The notes beneath the pieces were generated by a model, which worked only from the letters and a program-made list of their open reading frames with translations, was not told the origin of the DNA and ran no database searches. The translations under genes were made by a program, and so were the position numbers. 54,493 nt of DNA from Thiohalocapsa halophila. GTDB taxonomy: Bacteria > Pseudomonadota > Gammaproteobacteria > Chromatiales > Chromatiaceae. How positions within the stretch are numbered: position 1 is the stretch's first letter; every line of letters starts with the position of its first letter. Where the stretch lies: the NCBI RefSeq assembly GCF_016583825.1, contig NZ_NRRV01000033.1, positions 1-54,493 on the forward strand, in the 5' to 3' direction. Below, piece after piece: positions 1-9,155 of the stretch.

Positions 1-47
1 CCCCCAGCCGCCAGCCCCTAGCCCCTAGAGCCTACTGGAGGCTGCTC

Positions 48-884
48 TCACCCCTTGACCGCTCCCGCCGTCAGTCCGGCGACGATGCGCCGCTGGAAGA
101 CCACCACCAGCAAGGTCACGGGCACCGTGACCACCACCGAGGCCGCGGCGATGGAGCCGGTGGGCAGCTCGAAGCGGGAGCTGCCGGTGAAGAAGGCGAT
201 GGCGGCGGGCACCGTGCGGGCGTCGTTGGTGGAGGTGAGCGCCGCGGCGAACAGGAAGTCGTTCCAGGCGAAGATGAACACCAGGATCGCGGCGGTGAAG
301 ACGCCGGGCGCCGCCAGCGGCACGACGACATGGCGGAAGGCCTGCCGCCGCGTGGCCCCGTCCACTCGCGCCGCCTGGTCCAGGTCCCAGGGGATCTCGC
401 GGAAGAAGGCCGAGAGGGTCCAGATGGCCAGCGGCAGCGTAAAGGTCATGTAGGGCAGGATCAGCCCCGGCCAGGTGTCGTACAGCCCGAGGTTGCGCCA
501 GAGCTCGAACAGCGGGCCGATGACCGCCACCGGCGGGAACATGGCGATGGACAGCGCCGCCGCCAGCACCAGCTGCCGGCCGCGAAAGCGCAGCCGCACG
601 ATGGCATAGGCCGCGAACATCGCCAGCAGCACCGCGAGCAGCGTGGCGATGCTGGCGATGCCGATGGAGTTCCACAGCGCCGCCGGGAATTGATCGTCGG
701 CGAAGATGGCGCGGTAGTGCTCCAGGCTGACGCGCTGCGGCACGAAGCGCTTGTCGGCCAGATCCGCCGCGGGCTTCAGCGACAGGGACAGAATCCAGGC
801 CATGGGCAGCAGCGCATAGACGATGATCAGCAGGCTGCCGAGGCGCCAAAAGAGCCGGTCCAGCAGGCCGGGGCGCGCCGTCAT
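48..884 (-). CDS. Sugar ABC transporter permease, MalG/ThuG type
   Basis: Inner-membrane permease subunit of a carbohydrate importer, 278 residues, about six hydrophobic segments. The cytoplasmic EAA loop that docks the ATPase is visible near residues 165-195 ([15 protein letters not shown], then VVPLAAPG). The start is the ATG at 884; its first bases overlap the TGA of the upstream permease (positions 881-884), so the two are probably translationally coupled. It is the third gene of a binding protein-permease-permease operon. No MalK/ThuK-type ATPase follows before the window edge, so the motor is either just outside or supplied in trans. The family is clear. The substrate is not shown by sequence; an alpha-glucoside such as trehalose or maltose is a guess from the GH65 phosphorylase about 34 kb away. 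Confidence 0.9.
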   Translation of the reverse strand: MTARPGLLDRLFWRLGSLLIIVYALLPMAWILSLSLKPAADLADKRFVPQRVSLEHYRAIFADDQFPAALWNSIGIASIATLLAVLLAMFAAYAIVRLRFRGRQLVLAAALSIAMFPPVAVIGPLFELWRNLGLYDTWPGLILPYMTFTLPLAIWTLSAFFREIPWDLDQAARVDGATRRQAFRHVVVPLAAPGVFTAAILVFIFAWNDFLFAAALTSTNDARTVPAAIAFFTGSSRFELPTGSIAAASVVVTVPVTLLVVVFQRRIVAGLTAGAVKG

Positions 885-1768
885 GCTTCGCTCCCCCCGT
901 CATCCCCCGCCGAGAAGCTCGCCCCGAAGCCGCGCACGAAAAGCACGGCGATGGCGATGACGCAGGCGAAGATCAGCACCGACACCGTGGAGCCGAGCCC
1001 GAGGTTGAGCCGGGTCACCAATGCGTGATAGCCGACGATGGAGACGGTCTCGGTGCCCTGGGCGCCGCGGGTCTGCACATAGACGGTGTCGAAGATGCGA
1101 AAGGCGTCCAGGGTGCGGAACAGCAGCGCCACCAGCAGGGCGTTCTTCATCAGCGGCAGCGTCACGCGGAAGAAGCGCTGCACGGCATTGGCGCCGTCCA
1201 CCCGCGCCGCGTCTAGCAGGTCCTGCGGCACCAGGGTCAGGCCCGCCAGCAGCAGCAGGGCCATGAACGGGGTCGTCTTCCAGACCTCGGTCAGGATGAT
1301 CACCACGAAGGCGGACCAGCGCTCCGTCAGCCAAGCATGCTCCACACCCAGCCAGGGGTTCACGAAGCCCGTGACCGGGTCGAAGGCGAACTTCCACGCC
1401 AGTGCGGCCACCACGGTGATGACGGCATAGGGCACCAGCACCGCCGCGCGCAGGGTGCGGCGCAGGAACAGCACCCGGTGCATCACCAGCGCAAGCCCCA
1501 TGCCCAGCGCCAGCTCCAGGCTCACCGAGCCCAGGGTGATGATGGCCGTGTTGGCGAGGGACTCCCACCACACCGGCGAGGTCAGCACGCTCGCATAGTT
1601 GGCGAGCCCGACGAAGGCGCGCTCGTCCGGAAAGCGCAGGTCGTAGCGAAACAGCGACAGCCAGACGGCGTAGAGGATCGGGTAGGCCGTCACCACCAGC
1701 ATGGCCAGCACCGCCGGGCTGCACAGGAGCCAGCCCAGGCGTTCTTCGGCGGGATCAGCGGGCTTCAT
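881..1768 (-). CDS. Sugar ABC transporter permease, MalF/ThuF type
   Basis: Inner-membrane permease subunit, 295 residues, partner of the permease that follows. Several hydrophobic segments are evident, beginning with [20 protein letters not shown] near the N-terminus. The EAA loop ([19 protein letters not shown], then TLPLMKN) lies around residues 190-220. It starts 12 bases after the stop of the solute-binding protein gene and its stop overlaps the next start, which is typical of one polycistronic sugar-import operon. The two permeases would form the heterodimeric channel. Its length is usual for the short MalF-like members. Substrate not determined. Confidence 0.9.
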   Translation of the reverse strand: MKPADPAEERLGWLLCSPAVLAMLVVTAYPILYAVWLSLFRYDLRFPDERAFVGLANYASVLTSPVWWESLANTAIITLGSVSLELALGMGLALVMHRVLFLRRTLRAAVLVPYAVITVVAALAWKFAFDPVTGFVNPWLGVEHAWLTERWSAFVVIILTEVWKTTPFMALLLLAGLTLVPQDLLDAARVDGANAVQRFFRVTLPLMKNALLVALLFRTLDAFRIFDTVYVQTRGAQGTETVSIVGYHALVTRLNLGLGSTVSVLIFACVIAIAVLFVRGFGASFSAGDDGGSEA

Positions 1769-1780
1769 GGGCGATTGTGG

Positions 1781-3070
1781 TCATAGCAGGCCCCGGGAGT
1801 GGAGCGCCCGCGACACGGCCTCGCGCAGCCGCGCCGTGTCGCGCGCCGGGTCGATGTCGGCCATTGGATGCAGGGTGCGGCTGATGGCCAGCGAGACATC
1901 GTTGTAGAGCGGTGTGCGCGGGCGCTGCACCGCGTCCTTGAGTGTCGCCCGCAGCAGGTCGGCGAACGGGAAGGTCTCCCGCACCGCCGGGTCATCATAG
2001 AGCGCCGCCGTCGTCGGCGGCAGTCCGCCGCGCCGGGCGGCGAGACGCTGATTCTCGGCGCCGGCGATGCAGGCGGCGGCCCGCAAGGCGAGCGCTGGAT
2101 GCTCCGTGTAGGCGCCGACGCCGAGGTTGATGCCGCCGATGGCGACGCGGCTCGGGCGGTCCGGCTCCACCGCCGGCCAGCGCGCCCACTGCATGTGCCG
2201 GGCGACGGCGGGCGCATTGGCCCGGGCGCTCGGCCAGACATAGGTGTAGTTGACCATGAAGGCGGCTCCGCCCGCCTCGAAGGCGAGCCGCGCCTGATCC
2301 TCGCGGGCGCTGGCGAGCCCGGGCGGCGTCGCCGGCGAGCGCGCGAGCCGGCGCATCACCGCCAGTGCCCGGCGCGTGGGCCCCTCCGGCAGCGCAGGCT
2401 CGCTGCCGTCGGCGCTCAGCACGCTGCCGCCGGCGGACGCCAGCAGCGACACGAACAGCACCGTAAGGCCCTCGTAGCGCGCGCCCTGGGCCTGGATGCT
2501 GCCCTGGGCGCCGAGCCGCTCGGCCCGGCGGATCATCGCATCCCAGGTCGCGGGCGGCGCATCCACCCGGTCGGTGCGATACCACAGGAGCTGGGTGTTG
2601 GTGGTGAAGGGCGCCGCCCACAGCCGATCCTCCCAGCCGGCGCTGTCCACGGTGGCTTGGATGCGCCCGGCGCGGGCCTGTTGGGCCAGTTCCTCGGGCC
2701 AGGGCAGGATCCAGCCCGCGGCGGCGAGCTCCGGTGTCCAGATGACGTCCATGCCGATGAGGTCGATGGCGCTGTCGCCCGCCGCCAGCCGGCGCACCAG
2801 CTGCTCGCGCTGGCGGTCCGCGTCCGCCGGCAGCGGCTGCACCACCACTTGATAAGCGCCGTCGGACTGCTCGGCGCAGCGCTGCGCCGCCTCGGCAAAG
2901 GCGCCGGAGGGCTCGTCGAACACGTACCAGCTCAGGGTCGGCACCGCCGGCGCCCCGCCGTCGCAGCCGGCCAGGCCGACGACGAGCGCCAGCAGCAGTG
3001 CGGCGGCGAGTGCAGCCACCGGGCTCGGGTGGCCGGCGCGAGCTGTGCTGCGGATTCGGATCATGGTCAT
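1781..3070 (-). CDS. Extracellular solute-binding lipoprotein of a sugar ABC importer
   Basis: Family 1-type periplasmic binding protein, 429 residues, first gene of the importer operon. The N-terminus is a lipoprotein signal: arginine-containing start, hydrophobic LAAALLLALVVG, and a lipobox ending LAGC near residue 35, so the mature protein should be tethered to a membrane. The body has family features such as LIGMDVIWTPELAAAGWILP and the later GGINLGVGAYTEHPALA. Two in-frame ATGs occur (3070 and 3064); the outer one is used here and the choice does not change the signal peptide. It is divergent from the GlgC-like gene across a 416-base gap. Ligand unknown. Confidence 0.88.
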   Translation of the reverse strand: MTMIRIRSTARAGHPSPVAALAAALLLALVVGLAGCDGGAPAVPTLSWYVFDEPSGAFAEAAQRCAEQSDGAYQVVVQPLPADADRQREQLVRRLAAGDSAIDLIGMDVIWTPELAAAGWILPWPEELAQQARAGRIQATVDSAGWEDRLWAAPFTTNTQLLWYRTDRVDAPPATWDAMIRRAERLGAQGSIQAQGARYEGLTVLFVSLLASAGGSVLSADGSEPALPEGPTRRALAVMRRLARSPATPPGLASAREDQARLAFEAGGAAFMVNYTYVWPSARANAPAVARHMQWARWPAVEPDRPSRVAIGGINLGVGAYTEHPALALRAAACIAGAENQRLAARRGGLPPTTAALYDDPAVRETFPFADLLRATLKDAVQRPRTPLYNDVSLAISRTLHPMADIDPARDTARLREAVSRALHSRGLL

Positions 3071-3486
3071 GCGAGCAGGCCGGTGGGAGTCGAGACGCCG
3101 CCTCCAGCAGACACCGGGGCATCGAGCGTGCCAATGCGAGCAACAACCGCAAGTGCACCAGATTTTCCGCTCGGCGGTCCACTGCTCGCACGAAGCGGTG
3201 TGCCCGGGTGGTCGGACGGTTGCAATGAACCCGCCAGCTGGGGTTTTGGACCAGCGCTGGCGCGCTCGTCGTGCGGGCGAGTCCGCGGCGGCTGCCGGAA
3301 CATCCGCGGAAGCTGGGTGATGGCCGCAGGGCGCTCACCGCCGATGAGCGACCTGCCGCGGCTCGGGCGCGAGAGGGCCCGATCCTTGCGTTTTTCAGGC
3401 TCGAGCCCCTCTCTCGCCGCGGTGCGCCGCTCGGTGCCGGCGCGCCGCGGTGCTCGAGACGCGCCAACCACACGGAGACCTCAACG
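3071..3486. other. Intergenic region between divergent importer and GlgC-like genes
   Basis: No convincing gene is seen in these 416 bases; the open frames have no recognisable family content. The region must hold promoters for both directions. A GGAG ribosome-binding site lies just before the ATG at 3487. No operator was recognised. Confidence 0.5.
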
Positions 3487-4323
3487 ATGCGGAAGCAGCC
3501 AGCACGCACCCCCAGCGCCACCAAGGTCATGGCCATGGTCATGGCGGGCGGCCAAGGCTCCCGGCTGATGCCGCTGACGGAGAAGCGCTCGAAGCCGGCG
3601 GTGCCCTTCGGCTCGCGGTATCGGATCGTCGACTTCGTGCTGAGCAATCTGGTCAACTCCGGCATCTACACCGTCTTCACCGCCAGCTGTCTGGTGCGGG
3701 CGCTGCGGGATGCCGAGCGCTACGGGGGCAAGGACTTTGGCACCGACGTGCTGCCGCGGATGCTGACGTCGAAACGCATTTTCGCCTACAACTTCGCGGA
3801 CAATCGAGTACCGGGCACGAAGCCCTACGAGGAGCATGCCTACTGGCGCGACGTCGGTACCATCGACGCCTATTTCGCCGCGCACCAAGATGTCCTGGGC
3901 GACGAGCCCGCCCTCGACATGTTCAATCCCCAGTGGCCGGTGTTCTCCAGCAATTACCAGGGGCCGGTGGCCAAGGTGCGGCGCGGACACATCGACAACA
4001 CCCTGATCGGTGCCGCGGCGGTCATCGAGGACGCCCGGGTGACCAATAGCATCGTGCGCCGTGAGGCGGTGATCGAGGAGGGTGCGGAAGTGGAGGACTG
4101 CATCATCATGGACTACACCCGCATCGGTCGCGGGGCGCGCCTCAAGCACGCCATCATCGACAGGCACAACCTGATCGAGCACGGCTCCCGCATCGGCCTC
4201 GATCCGGAGGAGGACCAGCGCAACTGGATCGTCACGCCGTCGGGCATCGTCGTGGTGCCGCGCGGGCGCTCACCCTTCTTCGCCCGGGATTCGCGCGGCT
4301 ACGGCATCGGCTACGCGGAGTGA
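3487..4323 (+). CDS. glgC: GlgC-like glucose-1-phosphate adenylyltransferase lacking the catalytic middle
   Basis: Intact GlgC (about 420-430 residues) makes ADP-glucose for glycogen synthesis. This frame has only 278 residues. The N-terminal nucleotide loop is present ([20 protein letters not shown], then [12 protein letters not shown] near residue 58). It is fused directly to the part that normally follows the catalytic domain ([11 protein letters not shown], then [15 protein letters not shown]), and the left-handed beta-helix C-terminus follows to the end. About 150-160 residues are missing, including the usual WYRGTADA motif, the ADHIY motif and the EKP sugar-phosphate region. The join falls at a GIY-like sequence that occurs at both boundaries in intact homologues. 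The start is the ATG at 3487, preceded by GGAG. Catalysis is very unlikely; a regulatory or oligomerising role cannot be excluded. Confidence 0.85.
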   Translation: MRKQPARTPSATKVMAMVMAGGQGSRLMPLTEKRSKPAVPFGSRYRIVDFVLSNLVNSGIYTVFTASCLVRALRDAERYGGKDFGTDVLPRMLTSKRIFAYNFADNRVPGTKPYEEHAYWRDVGTIDAYFAAHQDVLGDEPALDMFNPQWPVFSSNYQGPVAKVRRGHIDNTLIGAAAVIEDARVTNSIVRREAVIEEGAEVEDCIIMDYTRIGRGARLKHAIIDRHNLIEHGSRIGLDPEEDQRNWIVTPSGIVVVPRGRSPFFARDSRGYGIGYAE

Positions 4324-4448
4324 CGCTCGCAGCGGACTGGCTAGGGAGAGGCGGATTGATTGGCCATCCTGGCCAAAAATCGGAGGCAACCCTGCAAACA
4401 GTGGTTATCATTCCCAGCGGTAAGCTCCATCGGCGCTGAAGGCACCCC

Positions 4449-5027
4449 ATGAGCACCATCGACCTCTTGAGACACGGCGAGCCCCGAGGCGGTGTGCGCT
4501 ACCGCGGCGACGGCGTCGATGATCCCCTGAGCGAGCTTGGCTGGGCGCAGATGTGGGCCGCCGTCGCGCAGACATCGGATTGGACCCATGTGGTGACCTC
4601 GCCGTTGCGCCGGTGCCGGGATTTCGCGGAGGTGATCGCAAAGCGTTCGGACCTGCCGCTGGTGGTCGATCCGCGCCTGCGAGAGGTGGGCTTCGGGTCC
4701 TGGGAGGGGCGCCGCCACGACGAGATCCGCGATGCCGATCCGCAAGCCTACGTCGCCTTCTTCCGGGATGCCGTCAATCACCGCCCGCCGGGCGCCGAGC
4801 CGTTGGACAGGTTCTACGCGCGGGTCCGGGAAGGCATCCTGGCGATCTTCGATGAGCATCCGGAGGGGCATGTGCTCCTGGTCTGCCATCTGGGCGTGAT
4901 CCGGTCCGCGATCGCCCTTGCCCTGGAGATGCCCCTTGCCACCTTCTACCGGATGCACACGCCCTATGCGGGCCGCATCCGACTTCGCCGCACGGTGCGT
5001 GGTATCGAGCTCTGGCTGGATCAGTGA
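4449..5027 (+). CDS. Histidine phosphatase family protein (phosphoglycerate mutase/CobC-like)
   Basis: Soluble 192-residue enzyme of the histidine phosphatase superfamily. The phospho-acceptor motif LLRHGEP is at residues 6-12. TSPLRRCRDFAEVI supplies the usual arginine near residues 51-64, REVGFGSWEG follows near 78, and the second catalytic histidine is in LLVCHLGVIRSAI near 140-152. Length and motif spacing resemble alpha-ribazole phosphatase (CobC) and small phosphoglycerate mutase-like enzymes. No cobalamin genes are nearby, so the substrate cannot be assigned. Translation from the ATG at 4449 is supported by GAAGG upstream. It lies 125 bases after the GlgC-like gene and its end overlaps a convergent pseudogene by 7 bases. 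Confidence 0.9.
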   Translation: MSTIDLLRHGEPRGGVRYRGDGVDDPLSELGWAQMWAAVAQTSDWTHVVTSPLRRCRDFAEVIAKRSDLPLVVDPRLREVGFGSWEGRRHDEIRDADPQAYVAFFRDAVNHRPPGAEPLDRFYARVREGILAIFDEHPEGHVLLVCHLGVIRSAIALALEMPLATFYRMHTPYAGRIRLRRTVRGIELWLDQ

Positions 5028-5554
5028 TCCTCGGCGAGCCCGAGCAGGCGTTTGACCTCGCGCACCGAATCTGCGGTGGTCACGGCCTGCGCGAGCGCGC
5101 TGTCTTGCGTGCAGCTGCGAGCCGCCGCGGTCTGGGCCAGGTAGGGCGCATGGGCCACGTCCACCGAGAAGGTCCGGTAGCCCAGGCCGAGCAGCACCGG
5201 CAGCACGCCCGGCAGCTGCGGCAGGATGCCGCAGAGCTGGACCCGGTCCACATCGGCGCCGGCCAGCTGGGCAACCTGGGCCAAAAGTCGATACACGCCC
5301 GGGGCGTAGGGGTCCAGCTCGTCGCGCAGCTGGGCCAGATCCCGGTCCGCTCCGTACAGCGACTGCATGAGATCGTTCAGCCCGATGCCGACCAGCGCGG
5401 ACGCCGCGAGGAAGTGGTCCACCAAGAGCGCGCCCCCCACCGTCTCCAGCATGGCTCCGACCACCAGATCGCAGGGCTGCGTCGCATCGCTCACGACCTT
5501 TGCTGACCACCGGCGGCCACAACGCCGGCATCGTGAGCGAGCCGGGGCACCCAC
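5021..5554 (-). pseudogene. Decayed C-terminal part of a PEP-utilising enzyme (PtsI/PEP-synthase type)
   Basis: The open frame has 177 codons. Homology to the C-terminal PEP-binding barrel of enzyme I-type proteins begins only around base 5500. GAMLETVGGALLVD corresponds to the MVEVPAAVFL stretch of PtsP, IGLNDLMQSLYGADRD to the SIGTNDLTQ segment, and QLCGILPQLPG to the cysteine motif CGELAGDP. The phosphohistidine domain and most of the barrel are absent, and the first residues look unrelated. This is best read as a 3' gene remnant. It is clearly more diverged than the intact ptsP at 11246-13495 and is not a recent copy of it. Confidence 0.7.
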
Positions 5555-5866
5555 GCCGGCGCTACCGGCTGCACACGACAGCGACCCCTCAAACGCCGTC
5601 GCCCCGGGCTTTTACTTCACCGGGCCCGCCGCGACCCCCTTTTGCGTGCTCCAAGACTGGCTTGCAGCCCGCGAACGCTTGGGCCTTGGCGTGGTGGACA
5701 TCGTGCTCGGTGCAGTGCCGCGAAAAAGTTTGCCTGCGCCGGCAGGAGGAGAGACAGAATACAGCGCTGGGTTGGCAAGTTGCGCGTATACTCAAATGAT
5801 GAGGCGGCCACAAATGTCTGCCGGCGCACGACGCAACACCCACTTGACGGTTATGGCCAGAAACAA

Positions 5867-6076
5867 ATGTACACATTGATGAAATGCAAACGTTCAAAAG
5901 CCGGACGTCCTGCGCCCGGTGCATCTTCCGCGTATGTTCAGATCGAAGTGGCTCAGTACGCCGATTTCGATGACGCGATCACGGCAAGAGATACGGCCAA
6001 CATATCATTTGCCGCCCGGCATTACGTGATGAACGATTCGGGCAGGGAATACTACGACGGGACTTGGATCCGATAA
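5867..6076 (+). CDS. Hypothetical protein, 69 residues
   Basis: The frame from ATG 5867 encodes a small protein beginning MYTLMKCKRSKAGRP and ending REYYDGTWIR. I do not recognise it. The stretch is visibly less GC-rich than its neighbours and ends at a clean TAA. The longer upstream extension of the same frame looks non-coding. It is flanked by a decayed PEP-enzyme gene and a dispersed repeat, so it could be an acquired small gene or a relic. No good ribosome-binding site is obvious, which lowers confidence. Confidence 0.35.
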   Translation: MYTLMKCKRSKAGRPAPGASSAYVQIEVAQYADFDDAITARDTANISFAARHYVMNDSGREYYDGTWIR

Positions 6077-6297
6077 CGCGCAACGTTGCTGAAAAATCGG
6101 TTGTAGTCCCCCAACCAGCCTATGTAGCCGCTTTGGCTCTTCTCGGTGAGCCTGCCCAGGCGCATGCGCCTTAATCCTAGGCGAGGATCATGCGCTGCCG
6201 GGCGCTGATCGTGAGTCCAACCAGCCGCACGGGTCTGGCTTCGATGCTCACGAGGCCGGGCAACAATCGCGTACTGTCCCTTCGCAGGCGCTTCAGT

Positions 6298-6336
6298 GTA
6301 GGTCGGGCCGACGCCAGGAGGCCCGACAATCAGGCT
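6298..6336. repeat. Solitary copy of the GTAGGTCGG / GCCCGAC hairpin repeat
   Basis: The sequence reads GTAGGTCGGGCCGACGCCAG then GAGGCCCGACA, nearly the same as the right half of the 107-bp tandem unit at 24361-25199. It lies just upstream of the first GH130 gene. The surrounding bases from 6077 to 6368 contain no gene that I can support. Confidence 0.75.
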
Positions 6337-6368
6337 AGGCCGAACTGCCGGATCACGGCCGGCAGCAT

Positions 6369-7826
6369 ATGAAAGTCACCCGAGTCGACCTCACCCTCCG
6401 GCCCGAGCCCAGGCGCGTCCTGTTTCGCCCGTTCGCACCCGATTCCCAGGAGCGCTGCACCAAGATCATCAGCCGCATCTGTGCGCTCTCGGATTCCCAA
6501 GTGCGTCAGGAGCTAGAACGCCTGCTTGCGGAATTCAGGTCGCGCCATCTGGACCTGAAAGGAATGCTGCTAAAGCGGTTCACGAGCGTTCAGCGCTTCG
6601 CACTCCTGGATATGCCCTTCTCCGAGGACAGAAAACAGCTGATCGGAGCCTACTTCACGCAGGAGTATTCTCTCGAGTCCTCGGCCCTGTTCAATCCCTC
6701 CATGGTATGGCACCCGGACCAGAGCGGCTTGGCCCGGGGCCACAAGCGCTTCGTCCTCAGTCTGCGCTCCCTGGGGGAGGGGGCCACGTCCTGTATCACC
6801 TTCCGCTCGGGCTCGGTGGACCCCAACGGCTGTGTCAGCATCGATCCCGTCGTACCCCACGCGGACATTCCGGAAATCCGCCCGAGTCGGTGCTATGAGG
6901 GAAACCTCTTCGGCAAGAAGCTGTTCGAGCTCGGTCTGCTCGACGACTTTGCCCGGGGTATCCTCGAAACGCTGGGCGCGGAATTCACCCTGGAAGCACT
7001 GGAGACGCGGTTGGGGCTCGCCCTGCAGGAGGAGCGAGGCAGTCGGCAGGATCACGCCGATGTCGCTAATGGCATGGTTGCCTTGGCCCGAGCCAACTAC
7101 GAGATCGAGTTCGACGCGCGCAAAGCACTCTCGGCGCGGGTCATCCTGCCGTCCACCGCGGCAGAGCGCAAAGGGATCGAGGACGCGCGCTTTGTTGAAT
7201 TTCGGGAGGAGGACGGCGCGCGCACCTACTACGCCACTTACACGGCATTCGACGGTGAGATCTTCTTTCCGCAGCTTTTGGAAACGCAGGATTTCCTGCA
7301 CTTCAAGAGCAGTACCCTGAACGGCCCGGAAGTGAAGAACAAAGGCATGGCATTGTTTCCGCGCAAGGTCAACGGGCGCTACGCCATGCTCTCCCGTCAG
7401 GATAACGAGAACATCTACCTGATGTACTCGGACATGTTGCACTTCTGGTTCACCAAGGAGCTGCTCATGCGACCGACTTACACCTGGGAGTATGTGCAGC
7501 TAGGGAACTGCGGCTCGCCAATCGAGACCGAGGCCGGCTGGCTGGTGCTGACCCACGGCGTCGGCCCCGTTCGCCGATATACCATCGGTGCCATACTCCT
7601 TGACCTGGAAAACCCCGCAAAGATCATTGGCAGACTGCGTGAGCCCCTTTTGAGCCCGGACGAGAAGGAGCGCGAGGGATACGTCCCCAACGTTGTTTAC
7701 AGTTGCGGCGCAGCGGTGCACGCGGGGCGCCTGATTCTGCCCTATGCGATGTCGGATTATGCGAGCACCTTTGCTACGGTGGAGATGAATGATTTGCTCG
7801 CTGAATTGTTGGCAAGTGGCCCCTGA
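6369..7826 (+). CDS. GH130 family glycosidase/phosphorylase (long form)
   Basis: A 485-residue cytoplasmic protein of glycoside hydrolase family 130, whose known members mostly phosphorolyse beta-mannosides to mannose 1-phosphate. Visible family features are SALFNPSMVWHPDQ near residue 110, the signature GIEDARFVEF near 275 (the conserved acidic ED-R motif), ALFPRKVNGRYAMLSRQDNE near 330, and a closing GYVPNVVYSCGA near 440. About 100 N-terminal residues precede the five-bladed propeller, as in longer GH130 members. It is first of three co-directional genes (GH130, GT4, GH130). The exact linkage specificity cannot be read from sequence; the GT4 neighbour suggests turnover of a locally made beta-mannan-like glycan. 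Confidence 0.88.
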   Translation: MKVTRVDLTLRPEPRRVLFRPFAPDSQERCTKIISRICALSDSQVRQELERLLAEFRSRHLDLKGMLLKRFTSVQRFALLDMPFSEDRKQLIGAYFTQEYSLESSALFNPSMVWHPDQSGLARGHKRFVLSLRSLGEGATSCITFRSGSVDPNGCVSIDPVVPHADIPEIRPSRCYEGNLFGKKLFELGLLDDFARGILETLGAEFTLEALETRLGLALQEERGSRQDHADVANGMVALARANYEIEFDARKALSARVILPSTAAERKGIEDARFVEFREEDGARTYYATYTAFDGEIFFPQLLETQDFLHFKSSTLNGPEVKNKGMALFPRKVNGRYAMLSRQDNENIYLMYSDMLHFWFTKELLMRPTYTWEYVQLGNCGSPIETEAGWLVLTHGVGPVRRYTIGAILLDLENPAKIIGRLREPLLSPDEKEREGYVPNVVYSCGAAVHAGRLILPYAMSDYASTFATVEMNDLLAELLASGP

Positions 7827-7943
7827 TCAGGTCGCGGGCACAACAGACAAGCGTCCCGCCGCGTTGGGCGCTTCTCGTCAGCGCATCGATGCCCCAGAGG
7901 GCGCTCCCATTGTTTGCCTGCAACCGCAGAGAGGACAGCAGCT

Positions 7944-9143
7944 ATGAGAATCGGATTCGTCTCGACCTATCCACCCATCGAGTGCGGCATTGCCACTTAT
8001 ACCGAGCAGCTCAACAACACGCTGCGGTCGGCAAGGAACGAAACCTTTGTCATCAGTCAGTTCGGTGCCGAGGGAGATCACGTCTTCCCCCTCTACCACC
8101 CCCACGCGTCGTCCTTTGCCGCCGATCTGTACTCCACGAGTGTCCGCATGACACCGGACGTCATGCACGTTCAGCACGAGTATGGGCTCTATGGTCCCCA
8201 GAAGGGTGTGGAAGTCATCCAGCTCATTTTGCTCTATCGCCTGGCCGGCATCCCGGTGGTGACCACCTTGCACACCGTGCACGAAGAGCTCAACGAAAAG
8301 GAGCACCGGCTGCTGAAGCACATCGTGGACGAGAGCTCTGCCATCATCGTGCACGAGGCGTTTCAGAAAGAGACTCTCGTGCGCCACTTCGGCAAAGACC
8401 ACGCGATCCACGTGATCGAGCACGGCATTCGGGATCTGGTGCCGATCACCGATGCCAAGTCGAAGCTGGGGCTGGAGGGCAAGAAGGTCATTCTGCTCTC
8501 GGGTTATTTCCGTCCCAGCAAGGGCTTCCACAAGGTCGTCGACCGGTTCTCGGAGATTGCCGAGCGGGATGCGAATGCCGTGCTTGTGGTCGCGGGCAAG
8601 GACCGCGGTATCGAATACGACGCCTATCGGCGCGAGCTGTTCACCAAGCTCAACGCGTCGCCCTATGCCGATCGCATCCGTATCCTGCGCGGCCAGTTTC
8701 CCCAGTACACCTTCGACACCATCATGTCCGCCGCAGACGTGGTAGTGCTGCCTTATGAGCAGGGTGGCCAGAGTGGGATACTCTCCCAGTGCTTCGCGCT
8801 GCAGCGCCCCGTCGTCCTTTCGAGCTTGCCCGCCTTCCGGGCCCTGTTGGAGCGGGTCGAGGCCGGCCTGTTGTGTGAGAGCGAAGCCGAGTACCCGGAT
8901 CGCATCCTCCAGTTGCTCGACGACGAGGCGCTGCGTCGCCGCTGCCAGACGAACATCCAGCACTACGTGAGCGAGCATGCGGCGTGGAGGCACATCGCCG
9001 CCCGGCACATCGATGTCTATCACTCGGTTATCACCGTCCCCTATGGCAAGGCCGAGTATGTGTACTTCCCCGAGCCGGAGGGTTATGGCGAGTCATCCGG
9101 CGGGGACCGCCCGGTGGCCTATCGCCCAGTACCGACGGCCTGA
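7944..9143 (+). CDS. Glycosyltransferase family 4 (GT-B fold)
   Basis: 399-residue glycosyltransferase. The N-terminal Rossmann domain opens with MRIGFVSTYPPIECGIATYT; HVQHEYGLYG near residue 75 and the C-terminal donor-binding segment LPYEQGGQSGILSQCFALQ near 270 are typical of GT4 enzymes that use nucleotide-sugar donors. The start at 7944 is chosen because a GAGAGGAC ribosome-binding site precedes it and the conserved N-terminus begins exactly there; an in-frame ATG at 7914 would add ten non-conserved residues. The gene sits between two GH130 genes and ends 12 bases before the second, so they are probably co-transcribed. Donor and acceptor are unknown; GDP-mannose would fit the GH130 context but is inference. 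Confidence 0.88.
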   Translation: MRIGFVSTYPPIECGIATYTEQLNNTLRSARNETFVISQFGAEGDHVFPLYHPHASSFAADLYSTSVRMTPDVMHVQHEYGLYGPQKGVEVIQLILLYRLAGIPVVTTLHTVHEELNEKEHRLLKHIVDESSAIIVHEAFQKETLVRHFGKDHAIHVIEHGIRDLVPITDAKSKLGLEGKKVILLSGYFRPSKGFHKVVDRFSEIAERDANAVLVVAGKDRGIEYDAYRRELFTKLNASPYADRIRILRGQFPQYTFDTIMSAADVVVLPYEQGGQSGILSQCFALQRPVVLSSLPAFRALLERVEAGLLCESEAEYPDRILQLLDDEALRRRCQTNIQHYVSEHAAWRHIAARHIDVYHSVITVPYGKAEYVYFPEPEGYGESSGGDRPVAYRPVPTA

Positions 9144-9155
9144 GGGGGCGGGACC

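Noticed and set aside
1799..3568. Large plus-strand frame opposite the solute-binding protein gene
   Set aside because: Shadow of the high-GC minus-strand gene; no domain character and arginine/glycine-rich composition.
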